Shown here in pieces: positions 26,201 through 36,400 of a stretch of DNA of 64,000 nucleotides. Below the pieces are notes generated by a model. The model was not told the DNA's origin. It worked only from the letters and a program-made list of their open reading frames with translations, and ran no database searches. The position numbers and the translations under genes were made by a program. Origin of the DNA: Lagopus muta (Eukaryota > Chordata > Aves > Galliformes > Phasianidae); the NCBI RefSeq assembly GCF_023343835.1, contig NC_064434.1, positions 6,863,505-6,927,504 of the forward strand. Reading direction: 5' to 3'. How positions within the stretch are numbered: position 1 is the first letter of the stretch; the number at the start of each line of letters is the position of its first letter.

Positions 26201-26479
26201 GCAAAAGGAAGCCCACTCTGCTCATGTGCCAGATGACTGTTTTAAAGCATCACTGTGCAATTTATATAACCAGAGCAGTGCACTCATTTTCTTTTTTGCT
26301 TAACTTTTGTAGGCTCTTCTTGGATCGTGCTCACTGCAGACAAGGACGGCTTTGTGCCATTAATATTCAAAGCAAGACAGGACATCATCATAAGGGATGG
26401 AACTGACAGTTCAGAAGTCTGCGGCCGTCACTCCTACAAAAAGGGCAGTTTAATGCAGCCACCAAGCAGAGTGACATAA
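12278..26479 (+). CDS. WDCP: WDCP-type protein, tandem copy 1: join(12278..14200,22208..22328,26313..26479)
   Basis: Full-length homologue of WDCP (C2orf44), a little-understood protein with N-terminal WD repeats and a C-terminal coiled coil, reported to oligomerise and bind the kinase HCK. The joined reading frame is 736 aa without a stop; human WDCP is about 721. The start is the ATG opening [16 protein letters not shown], the family N-terminus, in good context (A at -3, G at +4). The N-terminal half carries the WD-like segments, e.g. [15 protein letters not shown] and [18 protein letters not shown] serine-rich stretch near residues 250-300 leads to [15 protein letters not shown] and the conserved [13 protein letters not shown] predicted helix or coiled coil lies at about 592-620. 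Exons 3 and 4 encode the conserved VLLCDGK and [13 protein letters not shown] motifs. A second complete paralogue lies 25 kb downstream. Introns exclude a processed pseudogene. Whether this or copy 2 is the strict orthologue is undecided. Confidence 0.94.
18850..18926 (+). mobile_element. CR1 LINE 3' tail fragment
   Basis: GGGGGTTTGGACTCTGATCT, GAGGTCTCTTCCAATCCCTA and the terminal TGATTCTGTGGTTCTGTAG match a forward CR1 3' end. Confidence 0.85.
19040..19135 (-). mobile_element. CR1 LINE 3' tail fragment
   Basis: ACAGAATCATAGAATAACCT, GGGTTGAAAAGGACCACAAT and the CTGCTACATGCAGGGTCACC block are an inverted CR1 3' end. Confidence 0.87.
22208..22328 (+). CDS. WDCP: WDCP copy 1, second-last exon
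   Basis: 121 nt, preceded by a TTTTCTTTTG...TTTGAAG acceptor and followed by donor GTACGT. It encodes [14 protein letters not shown] then [20 protein letters not shown] and IIEMKHG. The VLLCDGK...VQQ...EM.H pattern is conserved with copy 2 and human WDCP. It is one codon longer than the matching exon of copy 2. Confidence 0.92.
23325..23450 (+). mobile_element. CR1 LINE 3' fragment
   Basis: CAGGGCAGCCTGGTCTGGTG, GTTGGCGACCTTGCACATAG and the CCAGGCCGTTCTATGATTCC end are a forward CR1 3' region. Confidence 0.87.
25488..25660 (+). mobile_element. CR1 LINE fragment
   Basis: GAGTCCAGTGGGGGGCGACA followed by AGGATGATAAAGGGCCTGGA and GAGGAAAGGCTGGGAGGCCT is the forward CR1 segment just after the reverse-transcriptase end. 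It lies ~190 bp before the next piece in the same orientation and may belong to the same insertion. Confidence 0.85.
25850..26083 (+). mobile_element. CR1 LINE 3' fragment
   Basis: GAGTGGTGAGGTGCTGGAAT, GGCCAGGTTGGATGGGGCCC, GCCTGGGCTGCTATGAAATG and the CCATTCTGTGATGCTGTGAT end are the canonical forward CR1 3' terminus. Confidence 0.92.
26313..26479 (+). CDS. WDCP: WDCP copy 1, last coding exon
   Basis: Starts after TTTTGTAG and encodes [28 protein letters not shown] and a short tail ending PPSRVT, with stop TAA at 26477-26479. The [15 protein letters not shown] core is shared with copy 2; the tail after IIIRDG is not clearly alignable and is shorter (55 codons against 90). Confidence 0.92.
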
Positions 26480-27230
26480 GAGCTCACCAAAAAACACCAA
26501 TGACCCCCTTTTTTTTTTGCTGAAGCAATACAGAGATGTTCTGTGGCATCAGACACTGAATGACTAGAAAGTTGTCTTCACTACTTTCAATATATTTGGA
26601 CTAAAGTCTGGGGCACGGTCACACAATAGCTGAGTCCTAGGGTTGACTGCACCCTCATGATGTCTTCAGAATGATCAGACCTAGAATGGAGTTTACCAGT
26701 GTTATTGTTATTAATAACGTTTTGTTATTAATGACTGCCAGTGGACTGGAGCAGTGACAAGACTCCAATTGTGGTCAGGATGTTCTGGGAGAAACAACAG
26801 TATGCTGAAAATCATGCAGTAAAAACCAGCCTAACCAATATGGGAGTACAGCCCACACAAAAGCTGGAGAAAGTGCTACTAACGAGCATTTATACTAAGG
26901 AAAACTGCAAAAAGAGAGGGGAAAGCACTTTTTGGCTCTATATGAAGTTCCTATGGGTCCCATGGAAACCTGCAACATTTTCAGAAATGCGTAATTCTAA
27001 CGTGAAAATGTTCAGCTACAAATACAGCTGCATCACTGCGTCCTGTCACTGTCTCACACAGCATGGAGATTTATACATGCACACTGAAGAGAAAGGAAAA
27101 AAAAGAAACAACTTGTCAGGTAAATTAAAGATCAAAGACATTGAGTGTAAATGTCATTTGGCTAAATGCAGACATCTGTGCTGAACTTGCCATCCTGTAT
27201 GATCAGACAAATAAAGGAAAACACCCCTAT
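26480..27230 (+). other. Probable 3' UTR of WDCP copy 1
   Basis: Sequence downstream of the TAA at 26479 up to the first good polyadenylation signal near 27210. It includes a chance open frame (26741-27184, 147 codons) with no recognisable domain. The extent is inferred from the signal only. Confidence 0.45.
27210..27215 (+). terminator. Candidate polyadenylation signal AATAAA, WDCP copy 1
   Basis: Canonical hexamer about 730 nt after the stop codon on the coding strand. No transcript evidence is available here. Confidence 0.4.
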
Positions 27231-30096
27231 AGCAGATTATTCGTGTCCTACCATAGTTTCTAATACTGGTCATGGTGAGCCATCCCTATTAAATAAGTAA
27301 TTAAGTGCCTGTTCCTTTCTAGTGGCTGCAAAGCAAGCTGGTGTGACTGCTCTGAATTCAGACATTTACATTTATTCAGATGAACCTCGCTCTGAGAACA
27401 GTTTCAATTCATTGAAATAAGTAATGTCCTTCTCATGCAAACGTCTTCCCAGAGACTGAGACATCATCATTCTAACAAGCCTTCAAGCTCAGGTGTGAGA
27501 TGTAGCTGGGTGTATTTGTACTGCCAGATTTCTAACTCATGTAACGTATTTTGAAGAAGCAAAATATATTTGAACAACATCCTCGTGTCTCACAGCAGAA
27601 TCTGGTGCTTAAAATATATAGGCCTGGGGCCAAGTAAACTTAAATTGTAATTAACTAGAAATGATGGAAGGATATATTTTATAAGAATATTTAGGCTAAA
27701 CTAAGGGAAGAACTAAAGGAAATGTTTTTGGACAAGTATTGCCTTCTAAAGGGAATGGTGATAGCCCACAGGTTGGTCCACTTACACGAGGCTGTTGAAA
27801 CACAAAATGTGTGTTATATGGCACAGATCCACACTATGAACATACAAAATTGAACAAAACCAGGGCTGAGCCTCCCAGGTTGGTTACACACCAACGCACT
27901 TCCATCTGTACTCCATAGTTTCTTTGAGTTTGTGATATGTATTATTCCAAAGGATTCCTTGTTGGAGGAATACTTGTGTTCCACCTTTTGTCAACTTCAT
28001 GCCTTAGTGCCATCACGGCAACCAAGGGGGGAAATCTTAACTATTAAGATCAGGAAGTGTGTGCATCAAAGCTGCCTCCGAACGTATAATTATCACTAGA
28101 CATTTCAATGTCAGCCTGCCACGCTACCATTTTAATTGTGTATGTGCTGCTTTTCTACGAAACGATCTGAATGTTGAGAACAGGAATGAAAAGAGCTTCT
28201 GTGCCAGAATGGCTATCAAAGTTTGGTTTGGTTCACTGGAGATAAAAGGAGGCCAACAAACTTTCAGATGACAGAACAATTAGTTTCAGGGCATAGCTGA
28301 CTGTTAGGTTCAAAAACTCAATTCTGTGATGTTTAACAAACTTTTTTTTATTTGTTATAATTCGGGGACATTGTTTTCCCTTGCTGTATGATTCATGGAC
28401 CAAAGTAGGAACCAGTCTGTCTGAAGGCATTATTGTTACTCAGCACAATTAGTCTAATTGCAAATGGGGACCCCAGTTCTCATTTGAGGACATTGAGAAT
28501 TGCACAGGACGGCTTAGGAGAAGCGTTCTTTACAATCAATGACAAATTAATACATTAAAAAACAGCAACACCTTCCATGCTTCTGAACACACATCACGCA
28601 CATCTAAATCAATTTGAAAATGTTTAAATCATATGCATGCAATTACAACTAAATGACTCCTAAGCGAAGAAATATTTGTTTACAGGTAATGATTTAGGGA
28701 TCCAGTGCAGAAGTATTTTATATAGTGTCTATCACAGGGCTGTAAATTTAAAATTGAAAGTAATAAAAGCACTGGAGGAAGCGCAGAAGGGATTTATGCA
28801 AAGCAGAGGATAAATTTTCAGCTTTGGTTTGGATGGAGAACAGATGGAGAATCAGTGAAGTAGAGAGATAGAAGACTGTTCTATTAAGCACAAGCTGTAC
28901 AGAAGATTTTTGCACAAACAATGCAAAAGGCATGTGGAAAGATAAAACGAGTCTGGGCTCAGCTGAGCAGACCGTAGGCTGTGAAAAGGAGAAAAACACA
29001 GATTGGGAAGCATTCACCTTCCTCCAGCAAGGCTATTTTATATCCGGTGGCCAAAACAGAAAAAAGGGAAGAGCTGTTTGGGTGACCTCTGCGTTGTGAA
29101 GGGACTGAACCCCTCTTCAGGCTCAGCAGAAAGCTCGGGCTCCTCCAGGAAAGCAATGAGGAGGAGGAATAGCTGTGCTGACTCCTGCCTAGAGTCACCC
29201 TGTGGGGAAGTCTCTTTCATAATTTAAACAAAGGAAAGCTAAGGAACCTTGGGACTTAAATTAGAAGCCAGAGCTTAACAGTTGCACTCAGTGTGTCACA
29301 CTGGTGGCACTCGGAATGCTTCATGGTATACCAGCTCCTCCTTCCCTTGTGGGGAATAAAGAGCATACCAGAAAATTTGAAGTTCCATTTAAATTCCTCT
29401 GCATCTTTACCCGGCACATTTATACACAACCTGGTATATTTTAGGTGCTAGTATGTCATTACTTTCAAGTACAATCTGCTGCAAATTATAGCTGAAACTT
29501 ACCTTACGCTCTCCATAACTTTGCTGTTAAACATGTGGCATCTGTTTCAGTCTTCCTGGTTCCTTCTGTTGCCGCCTCCTTGAGGGAGCTGCTAAGTGCA
29601 GGAGTGTTGTATGACAGGTGGCTGAGGTTTTTTCCCCCCTCTTTTGATTTTGAAAACAGTATAGTGAAAACAATGATAAACAATAGAAAAATGTCATGCG
29701 ACAAAATGAAAGTCAGTTGCATGGCTGTTGGCCAACCTGTGGTGCTGACTTTGCACAGTGAAATATTTCCTTGGCATTCTTCATAACAACTGAAAAGTCA
29801 GCATTTACTGCAGGTGTATGAAGTGAAACCCTGCATGACCCTCAACCATTTGGTTCCCCTTCTTACTCTGCTATTACTAAAGACCTGGGTACCCTTGAAT
29901 GAAGCTCCAGAATATTACTCTGTACTCATGCTAAAAATCTCAGTTATGAATTTCCTTTTAGCACACTTCCAGTCGGTTAGACAGCATAAATCAAGCCTAA
30001 CTTCCTTTTCCCTATTTGTGATTTTTATCTGTTTTCCCAGCTTGGACAATGAACGTATACCCTGTCTTAACATGAAACTGCAAGCATCAGACCAGT

Positions 30097-30352
30097 ATTC
30101 CTTAGGACAAGAGGAGGTGGCCTTAAATTGGGGCAGGTTCAGGTTGGGCATTAGGAAACATTTCTTCTCATAAAGAGCAGTGCTGCAGTGGCACAGCTGC
30201 CCAGGGAGGTGGTGGGGTCACAGCTCCAGAACTGTGGGGATGTGGCACTGAGGGACGTGGCCATGGTGGGCTGGGCTGGGGTTGGATTTCGGGATCTCAG
30301 AGGCCTTTTCCAACTGCAATGATTCTCTGATTCTCTGATTCTCTGATTCTTT
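30097..30352 (+). mobile_element. CR1 LINE 3' fragment with octamer tail
   Basis: GGACAAGAGGAGGTGGCCTT, GGTTCAGGTTGGGCATTAGG and CTGCCCAGGGAGGTGGTGGG are forward CR1. It ends in about four CTGATTCT-type octamers, the short tandem repeat found at CR1 3' ends. Confidence 0.9.
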
Positions 30353-32614
30353 AAGGTGTAGACCAGAAGTCCTCTCAATCCCAACACAGTACTCCCTATT
30401 CCTAAATAACATTTAATAGACAGTTTTACTAATTTGATCTTAAAAAACCCCCACCATACAGTCCTAGATTGCTAAAACGAAACAGCTCAATCCTTAAGGC
30501 TCATGTGACCTAACTTTAAAGCACATGAAGTCAGGTGAGTGAATCCCAGAAGTTATTCAGTATCTCACTTGAAGTTACGAACTTATTTCCCATTGTCCCA
30601 CACAGCAGAAATGAACTTACGCATTAGCATTACCTATTATATATGTTTAGATATGTTAATTAGTGAATACAATTGCTTCAGCATTCTGCCAGATTGAGGC
30701 AGTTTCACCATCTCTGTTAAATGCAAACACACTTTGCGGAGGCTCAGCAGGTCCCTGCTGGTGCTGTTATCTAACAGAGGGCTGCCAGCTCCCCACTAAT
30801 GGCATTTGGGTACCTCTCAGCTGAGTTTCCAGAGTGCTTGCTGCAGCTCAGCCTCTGTCTGCAGTGAGCCAGTGCTGTCCTTGAACTTTACCTTTCCTCC
30901 ACTGTTATTTGACAAGAGTGTGTCAACGACCAGGTGTGATCAGATGTCTGGAGGCACGCGGTGCCGAAGCCCAGCACTGGCACAGGAAGAGTTCCTGCAC
31001 AGGAGGTGACATTTGCACAGACCTGCCAGTTAAAACCATTAGGACTCGACAACCTCTGTCCTTTGGCAAGGATTCCTCCCACTTGTCAGCAGGCACCATG
31101 CTATCCTAGCAGACAAGGGACAAAAGCAGCACAGATACACAGTTATGGACACAAAATAGATCCATGCTGATCTGCACTGATACACCGTTATCTCAAAAGG
31201 CTTGGACCTGTAATCAACATAAAAGAAAACTGCAAGAGAGGGTGAGAGGGTGCCTGAAAAGCAGGATTAATCTACAACACAGCAGAGATGAAAACAGTGC
31301 TTTCACAGATCAGTGACACGCCTGACTTAAGCAAATATATTGCTGGTTCTGAAAAAGTCTGTCTACAAATACCCTTGGAAAGATTATTCCAAAGGAATGC
31401 TGTCATATTAAAAATCATTATGTAGAAATAATAGTTTTCACCAAATCAGTTATGAAACAGAATGTTTCTCATCAAAAGGCTCTCTCACTTTTTATAGCCC
31501 GTTGTTTTAGTTTTACATGTTATGACGGGACACAACAAACTGAGCCTAGTCAGGAGACACAGCTTCCTTCTGAGCGCTTGCACACAAAGCCACATGACAG
31601 TGGATGGAAGGTTTCCTACTCCATTCCTTCTGTCCTAAAGCAGAGCTTTTGACTATTCACTGTTTACGTGCTTTGCCTTTTGGCTGGACAGGGATGGGGA
31701 TGTGGAGCAGAAGCTGCTGCAGAGACACGACTGGTAGCTACTGCTGCAGAGAAAGGCAGCAATTCCGTCTCACTTTGTCCCTGTCTTAATCTCCCCAAAC
31801 TTTCGCTGATCCTCACTGTTCTTCTAAAGACTGGAGCCACATGGAACTCCCTCCAAGTCCTTTCACTACAGAGGGAAACATTCAATTTTGCCTGCAAATA
31901 CAGTGAGCCCTTCTGGCTTCACGCCGCCAAAGTTACTCACATACACTCAGTGCACACAATGATCCCGTTCACACATCCCACAGCGATGTCTGCCTTCTTG
32001 TAACAGCATGATATTCATCCAGGTCTTAGTCATTTTCTGCAAAATTGCTCATCTTTTATTATCTTTATTACTAATCGCTTCCCAAAAGTAAGAAGAAACC
32101 CAAAGCATCTTTACTGTAATAGCAAAAAGCAGTTAAAATGCATGTACATTTTAATTACTGATCTTAGGCTTTTACCACATCTAGTTTAAGGGTCTAAATT
32201 ACACAGCAGTGCCTCACTGAGCTTTCCATTAAGAAATAATGATGAGATCTTCTCGCTTATTCAGAGATGTCCATTGCCCGGATTAAGCAGACCTCATAAA
32301 ATGTTATATTTATGAAGTTAACAGCAAGTATCTTCAAATTATTCAGTTCCCTTGCAATATTATGTTCCTTGTGTGAGGAAATATTCAATAAAAGCAGAGG
32401 AAGACTCTATGGAGCGCATAAATAATGATACTACAGCATGTCTCTTCGTTGCATCCATTTCATTTTCTTTCCCTGCCATTCTTTAACAGGTATTCATAAT
32501 TCTTTCCCAGACTGTCCTACATTTTTATTAAAATTGTGTTTCAAACTAACTTGACAAGCAGATGCCAAAATGATGCTGCAAGGTAAGTTATGAGAACACA
32601 AATCCATTCTACTT

Positions 32615-32860
32615 CATAGAATCATAGAATGGCCTGGGTTGCAAAGGCCCACAGTGCTCATCCAGTTCCAACCCCCTGCTGTGTGCAGGTCACCAACCAG
32701 CAGACCAGGCTGCCCAGAGCCACATCCAGCCTGGCCTTGAATGCCTGCAGGGATGGGGCATCCACAGCCTCCTTGGGCAACCTGTTCCAGTGCCTCACCA
32801 CCCACTGGGGGAAAAACTTCCTCCTAAGATCCAACCTAAACCTGCCCTGTCTCAGGGGAG
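32615..32860 (-). mobile_element. CR1 LINE 3' fragment (well preserved)
   Basis: CATAGAATCATAGAATGGCC through CCCCTGCTGTGTGCAGGTCA to TAAGATCCAACCTAAACCTG is a reverse-complement CR1 3' end. It aligns without gaps to 46832-47069, with about six differences over 238 bp counted by eye. Confidence 0.93.
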
Positions 32861-33008
32861 GTTGCTCATTGCAGGAACTGCAGTTTTGTGAAACAGTTCA
32901 GTGTTCAAGGACAAACCTGACTCAATGCAAGAATATATATACTTTATAATGCATTGAATGAGCATGACCATAGGAAATTATGTCTACAATTTCAGCTTTT
33001 TTTTTTTT

Positions 33009-33708
33009 CAGCCCTGTGGAGAAGAACCTGGGGGTCCTGATAGATGAAAAACTTAATATGAGCCAACAGTGTGCTCTTGTGGCTCGGAGGGCAAATGGTA
33101 TCCCGGGATCCATCAAAAGAGGGGTGGCCAGCAGGGACAGGGAGGTGATTGTCCCCCTCTACTCTGCTCTTGTGAGGCCCCATCTGGAGTACTGTGTCCA
33201 AGTGTGGAGCCCGCAGTACAAAAAAGACAGGGAGCTGTTGGAGAGGGTCCAGAGGAGAGCCACTAGGATGACTGGAGCACCTCCCCTATGAGGACAGGCT
33301 GAGGGAGCTGGGCTTGTTCAGCCTGGAGAAAAGAAGGCTGCGGGGTGACCTCAGTGCAGCCTATCAATACCTGAAGGGAGCCTACAGAGGGGAGGGGAAT
33401 CAACTCTTTGAAAGGGTTGATACATGTAGGACGAGGGGAAATGGTTTTAAGTTGAGGGAGGGGAGATTTAGGTCGGACATCAGGGGGAAGTTCTTTACCC
33501 AGAGAGTGGTGAGGTGCTGGAACAGCTGCCCAGAGAGGTTGTGGATGCCCCGTCCTTGGAGGTGTTCAAGGCCAGGTTGGATGGGGCCCTGGGCAGCCTG
33601 GTTTAGCATTTAATGTGGAGGTTGGTGGCCCTGCATGTGGCAGGGGCGTTGGAGATTCATGATCCTTGAGGTCCCTTCCAACCCTGGCCATTCTGTGATT
33701 CTGTGATT
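33009..33708 (+). mobile_element. CR1 LINE fragment with end of reverse-transcriptase ORF
   Basis: The longest forward CR1 piece. It encodes the C-terminal part of CR1 ORF2: [20 protein letters not shown], then [20 protein letters not shown] and [20 protein letters not shown]. It then runs through the 3' untranslated part to CCATTCTGTGATTCTGTGAT. The frame breaks shortly after the RT end, and most of ORF2 is absent (5' truncation), so it cannot move on its own. Confidence 0.94.
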
Positions 33709-34284
33709 TTTAAACACAATTTCTTTTACATAATTTCACTGTCCAACTTTCTATTTCACGTACAGCTCCTAAGGGTTTTGCATCCCTGAAGTAACAGAGG
33801 CAGCATACATGTCAGCAGTAAATGCCTTGAAGAATCTAGGGGGAAAATAGAAGAGAGAAAACAGATGTTTACTTGCATAAAGCCACTAATAAGCACAGTG
33901 ACTACAGCTGTGTAACTAGCCATGCCTAGTGGCCACTGACCAAGCAGCCCATGGTCACTTTCATGCTGTTCTACAATACCAACAACCATCCTGTGGTTAC
34001 ACAAACCAGACATACCCTATTGGCCATAGAAATAGCCAATCTAGGAGTAATACTAACTACCCTCTTACCATCCAGGCTGATCAGTCATCTGATAGGCTGA
34101 GACAATTCTATTACAATCAAAAGATTACACAACTGGCCATATTTGACAGATTTACAAATGACTGCATGTGTTTGTAATGTTTGTGGCTTGTTTGTAGAAC
34201 TTGGTTAAGATTTAAGTGTACATTTATGAGAAAATTCACACGATGAAAATAAGTTTTTAAAAATGCCTTATTGTATAATTCTAG

Positions 34285-34365
34285 GCAATGACAGTAGAGC
34301 CAGGAGCTGGATTCGATGATCCTTATGGGTCCCTCTGAAATTGGGATATTCTATGATTCTTTGAA
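34285..34365 (+). mobile_element. CR1-like 3' tail fragment
   Basis: GGATTCGATGATCCTTATGG, GTCCCTCTGAAATTGGGATA and TTCTATGATTCTTTGA resemble a forward CR1 3' end of a different subfamily. Confidence 0.75.
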
Positions 34366-34863
34366 TGCAAAAATATCTTCCAAGGCATTTTGCAGCGTGG
34401 TCTTTCCTCCTGACACCTGATACATTCATACAGGAAGAGAAAAAAAATCAGGTCTTTTATAGGGGTATAACGGCACTGAGGAATTCAGCTCCTCTGCAGC
34501 AATCTGTCTGGTATAGCCCCCTGCTGGCCCAGCTCTGCCTTAAGCACGAGAGAACAGCGCAGCCCTTGGGTGCCGGGCACGATTTACAACACCATATGGC
34601 CACCCCAGCACTGAAACGAGTCCCCCAAAGTTTTCTTTCCTGCATTACCTTCAATCTTTCAAAGTCATAGGGCACATCATTAGTGCTATAGAAGGTGCAC
34701 GTTTTGGTCACCCTTATTTATTTGTAACAAAAGGACAACAGGCTCTCTTGTTCTCTGCGCTGCAGTGATCCTGTGCCAATGCCAATGACTGATGTAATAC
34801 AGTGTTGAGTGTTCCAGCACATACAGTCCTATAGAGAGAAGGCAGATGAACTGGAAAATTTCA

Positions 34864-34900
34864 CTTTCTCACCAACCCAGAGGGAGGGTTGGTGAGAAAG
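34864..34900. repeat. Perfect 15-bp inverted repeat, 7-nt loop
   Basis: CTTTCTCACCAACCC (34864-34878), loop AGAGGGA, then GGGTTGGTGAGAAAG (34886-34900). All 15 pairs match. It lies just left of the CR1 at 34946. Function unknown; no small-RNA family recognised. Confidence 0.95.
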
Positions 34901-34945
34901 AGGGAGCAGAAATTCTCAGTGCTGTTCAGTGCTTACATTTACACT

Positions 34946-35190
34946 TCATAGAATCATAGAATCAGAGAATGGCTTGTCAGAAGTTCCAACTCCCCTGCCA
35001 CATGCAGGGCCACCAACCTCCATATCTAATACCAGCCCAGGCTGCTTAGTGCTCCATCCAACCTGGCCTTGAATAGCTCCAGGGATGGATGGGGCATCCA
35101 CAGCCTCTCTGGGCAGCTGTTCCAGCACCTCACCACTCTCTCTGCGAAGAACTTCCCCCTGCCATGCAACCTAAAGCTTCCCTCCTAGAG
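34946..35190 (-). mobile_element. CR1 LINE 3' fragment
   Basis: CATAGAATCATAGAATCAGA, CTGCCACATGCAGGGCCACC, CATCCAACCTGGCCTTGAAT and GTTCCAGCACCTCACCACTC are reverse-complement CR1. Confidence 0.92.
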
Positions 35191-35749
35191 CTAGAAGAGG
35201 AGCAGCAAATGCAATGATTGTCAATGCTGTCTCTCAGGCAAGGCTCAGCTCTGCTCACCTGAGAGTCGTAGCATATAACCAACATACATCTGAGAGCGGA
35301 TGGGGGACATACGTGTGCACGGCGACTGTGAGAACATTTCTATGGGAAGTAGATGATTTTTCAGATTTCCAGTTGCACGCTGTTTTTGGATTGTTCTCTT
35401 TGCAGTGGCGAGCATTCTGCACCGTGTCTGCTGCTAACAAAGAAAAAGGAATGGAAAGATAATGAAAGTCACTTTCACTTTGAGATGAATTCTCAAAGTC
35501 CCACAGGATTAATTTATGGAGGATTAATTTATGGAGCAACACAGGAAAGCTGGCATCTGGCTCCACCGCTTTATTCTCTAAGCTAAAAGTAACCTCATAT
35601 TCATAAATGACTGTCTCAAGCCTGAGGCTTTTGTTTATTTATTTATTGTTTTGCTGCACCTCACAACGCAGAGGTCCCGAAGCCGCTTTCTTCACTGAGT
35701 TTAAATGGAACCTCAGGAGCAAAACTCCCCCTTCAGGTCCGGGCGCCCG

Positions 35750-36400
35750 GAAGAAACCATGCGCGCCCCCCGCGGATTGGTGGAGCTCTGATGACGTCAC
35801 ACAGCCCGCCCCGCTGCCTGATGGTCGCTGTAGTCCTGACCCCCCTCCCCGTGGAGGCGCCGCCCGCTGCGTCACGGGGTCCGGGCGTGGCCGGCGGGAG
35901 CGCCGCGCGGGAGGGCGGGACCGGGCTGGGGGCAGAAGGCGCTCAGGACAGCGTGCTCCGCTGCTGGTGGCGCTTCACTGGAGTCGGTCTGAGCCGCCGG
36001 GCAGGTGAGGCTGCCGGCCGTGGCGAGCGGACCGCTGAGGGAGGCGGGGGAGATCGGTGCGGGCGGGCCCGAGCAGGGAGCGGCGGGGCGCTGGGACGCT
36101 CGGGCGGGCGGCACCCGGCGCGGAGCGAAGAGGTGCGGGCGGGCGGGCGGGCGCGTTTTGGCATTCTTTCTCGCCGAGGCTGCACAGCCCCGCCTTGCAG
36201 CCCAGCTGCGGTCCCCGCGGGTATCTTGGGCGACTGGAGGCTGCTGGGGTGTGAAGCGAGGGCCGGGTGGCTGCGGGGAGACCTGGCCTAATCGGCGTGC
36301 CAAGGGTTGTGCCCGTGTAGTGGGCTGAGGGGCGGGCTGTGGCACAGGGCTGTGTGAACGCGCCGGCCCTTGTGCCTGGTTTTATCTTCCCAGGTCTGCC
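35750..36400 (+). promoter_or_regulatory. CpG-island promoter of WDCP copy 2
   Basis: GC- and CpG-rich block upstream of copy 2. It holds an inverted CCAAT (ATTGG, 35776-35780), a full palindromic CRE TGACGTCA (35792-35799) and a CRE-like TGCGTCAC (35868-35875). CRE is the binding site of CREB/ATF factors. A good splice donor (GGGCAG/GTGAGG) at 36004/36005 marks the probable end of a non-coding first exon. Confidence 0.82.
35792..35799. promoter_or_regulatory. Full CRE palindrome TGACGTCA
   Basis: Exact 8-bp cAMP response element inside the CpG island, about 205 bp upstream of the inferred first-exon donor. Spacing to the ATTGG box is 11 bp. Binding is inferred from the motif. Confidence 0.65.

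Larger units (their letters stand above)
22329..26312. other. Last intron of WDCP copy 1
   Basis: About 4 kb with three CR1 pieces (about 23325-23450, 25488-25660, 25850-26083) and a poly-A run near 25230-25246. No additional exon was recognised. Confidence 0.85.
27231..35700. other. Spacer between the two WDCP copies
   Basis: About 8.5 kb without a recognised gene. It contains CR1 pieces at about 30097-30352, 32615-32860, 33009-33708, 34285-34365 and 34946-35190, a perfect hairpin at 34864-34900 and a 15-nt tandem duplication (GGATTAATTTATGGA) near 35508-35538. Confidence 0.7.

Noticed and set aside
12278-26479. WDCP copy 1 as a processed pseudogene
   Set aside because: It retains introns with intact splice sites at the same positions as copy 2, and has no frameshift or premature stop.
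26741-27184. 147-codon plus-strand open frame just after WDCP copy 1
   Set aside because: It lies in the inferred 3' UTR, shows no recognisable domain or splice structure, and its composition is like the surrounding non-coding DNA.
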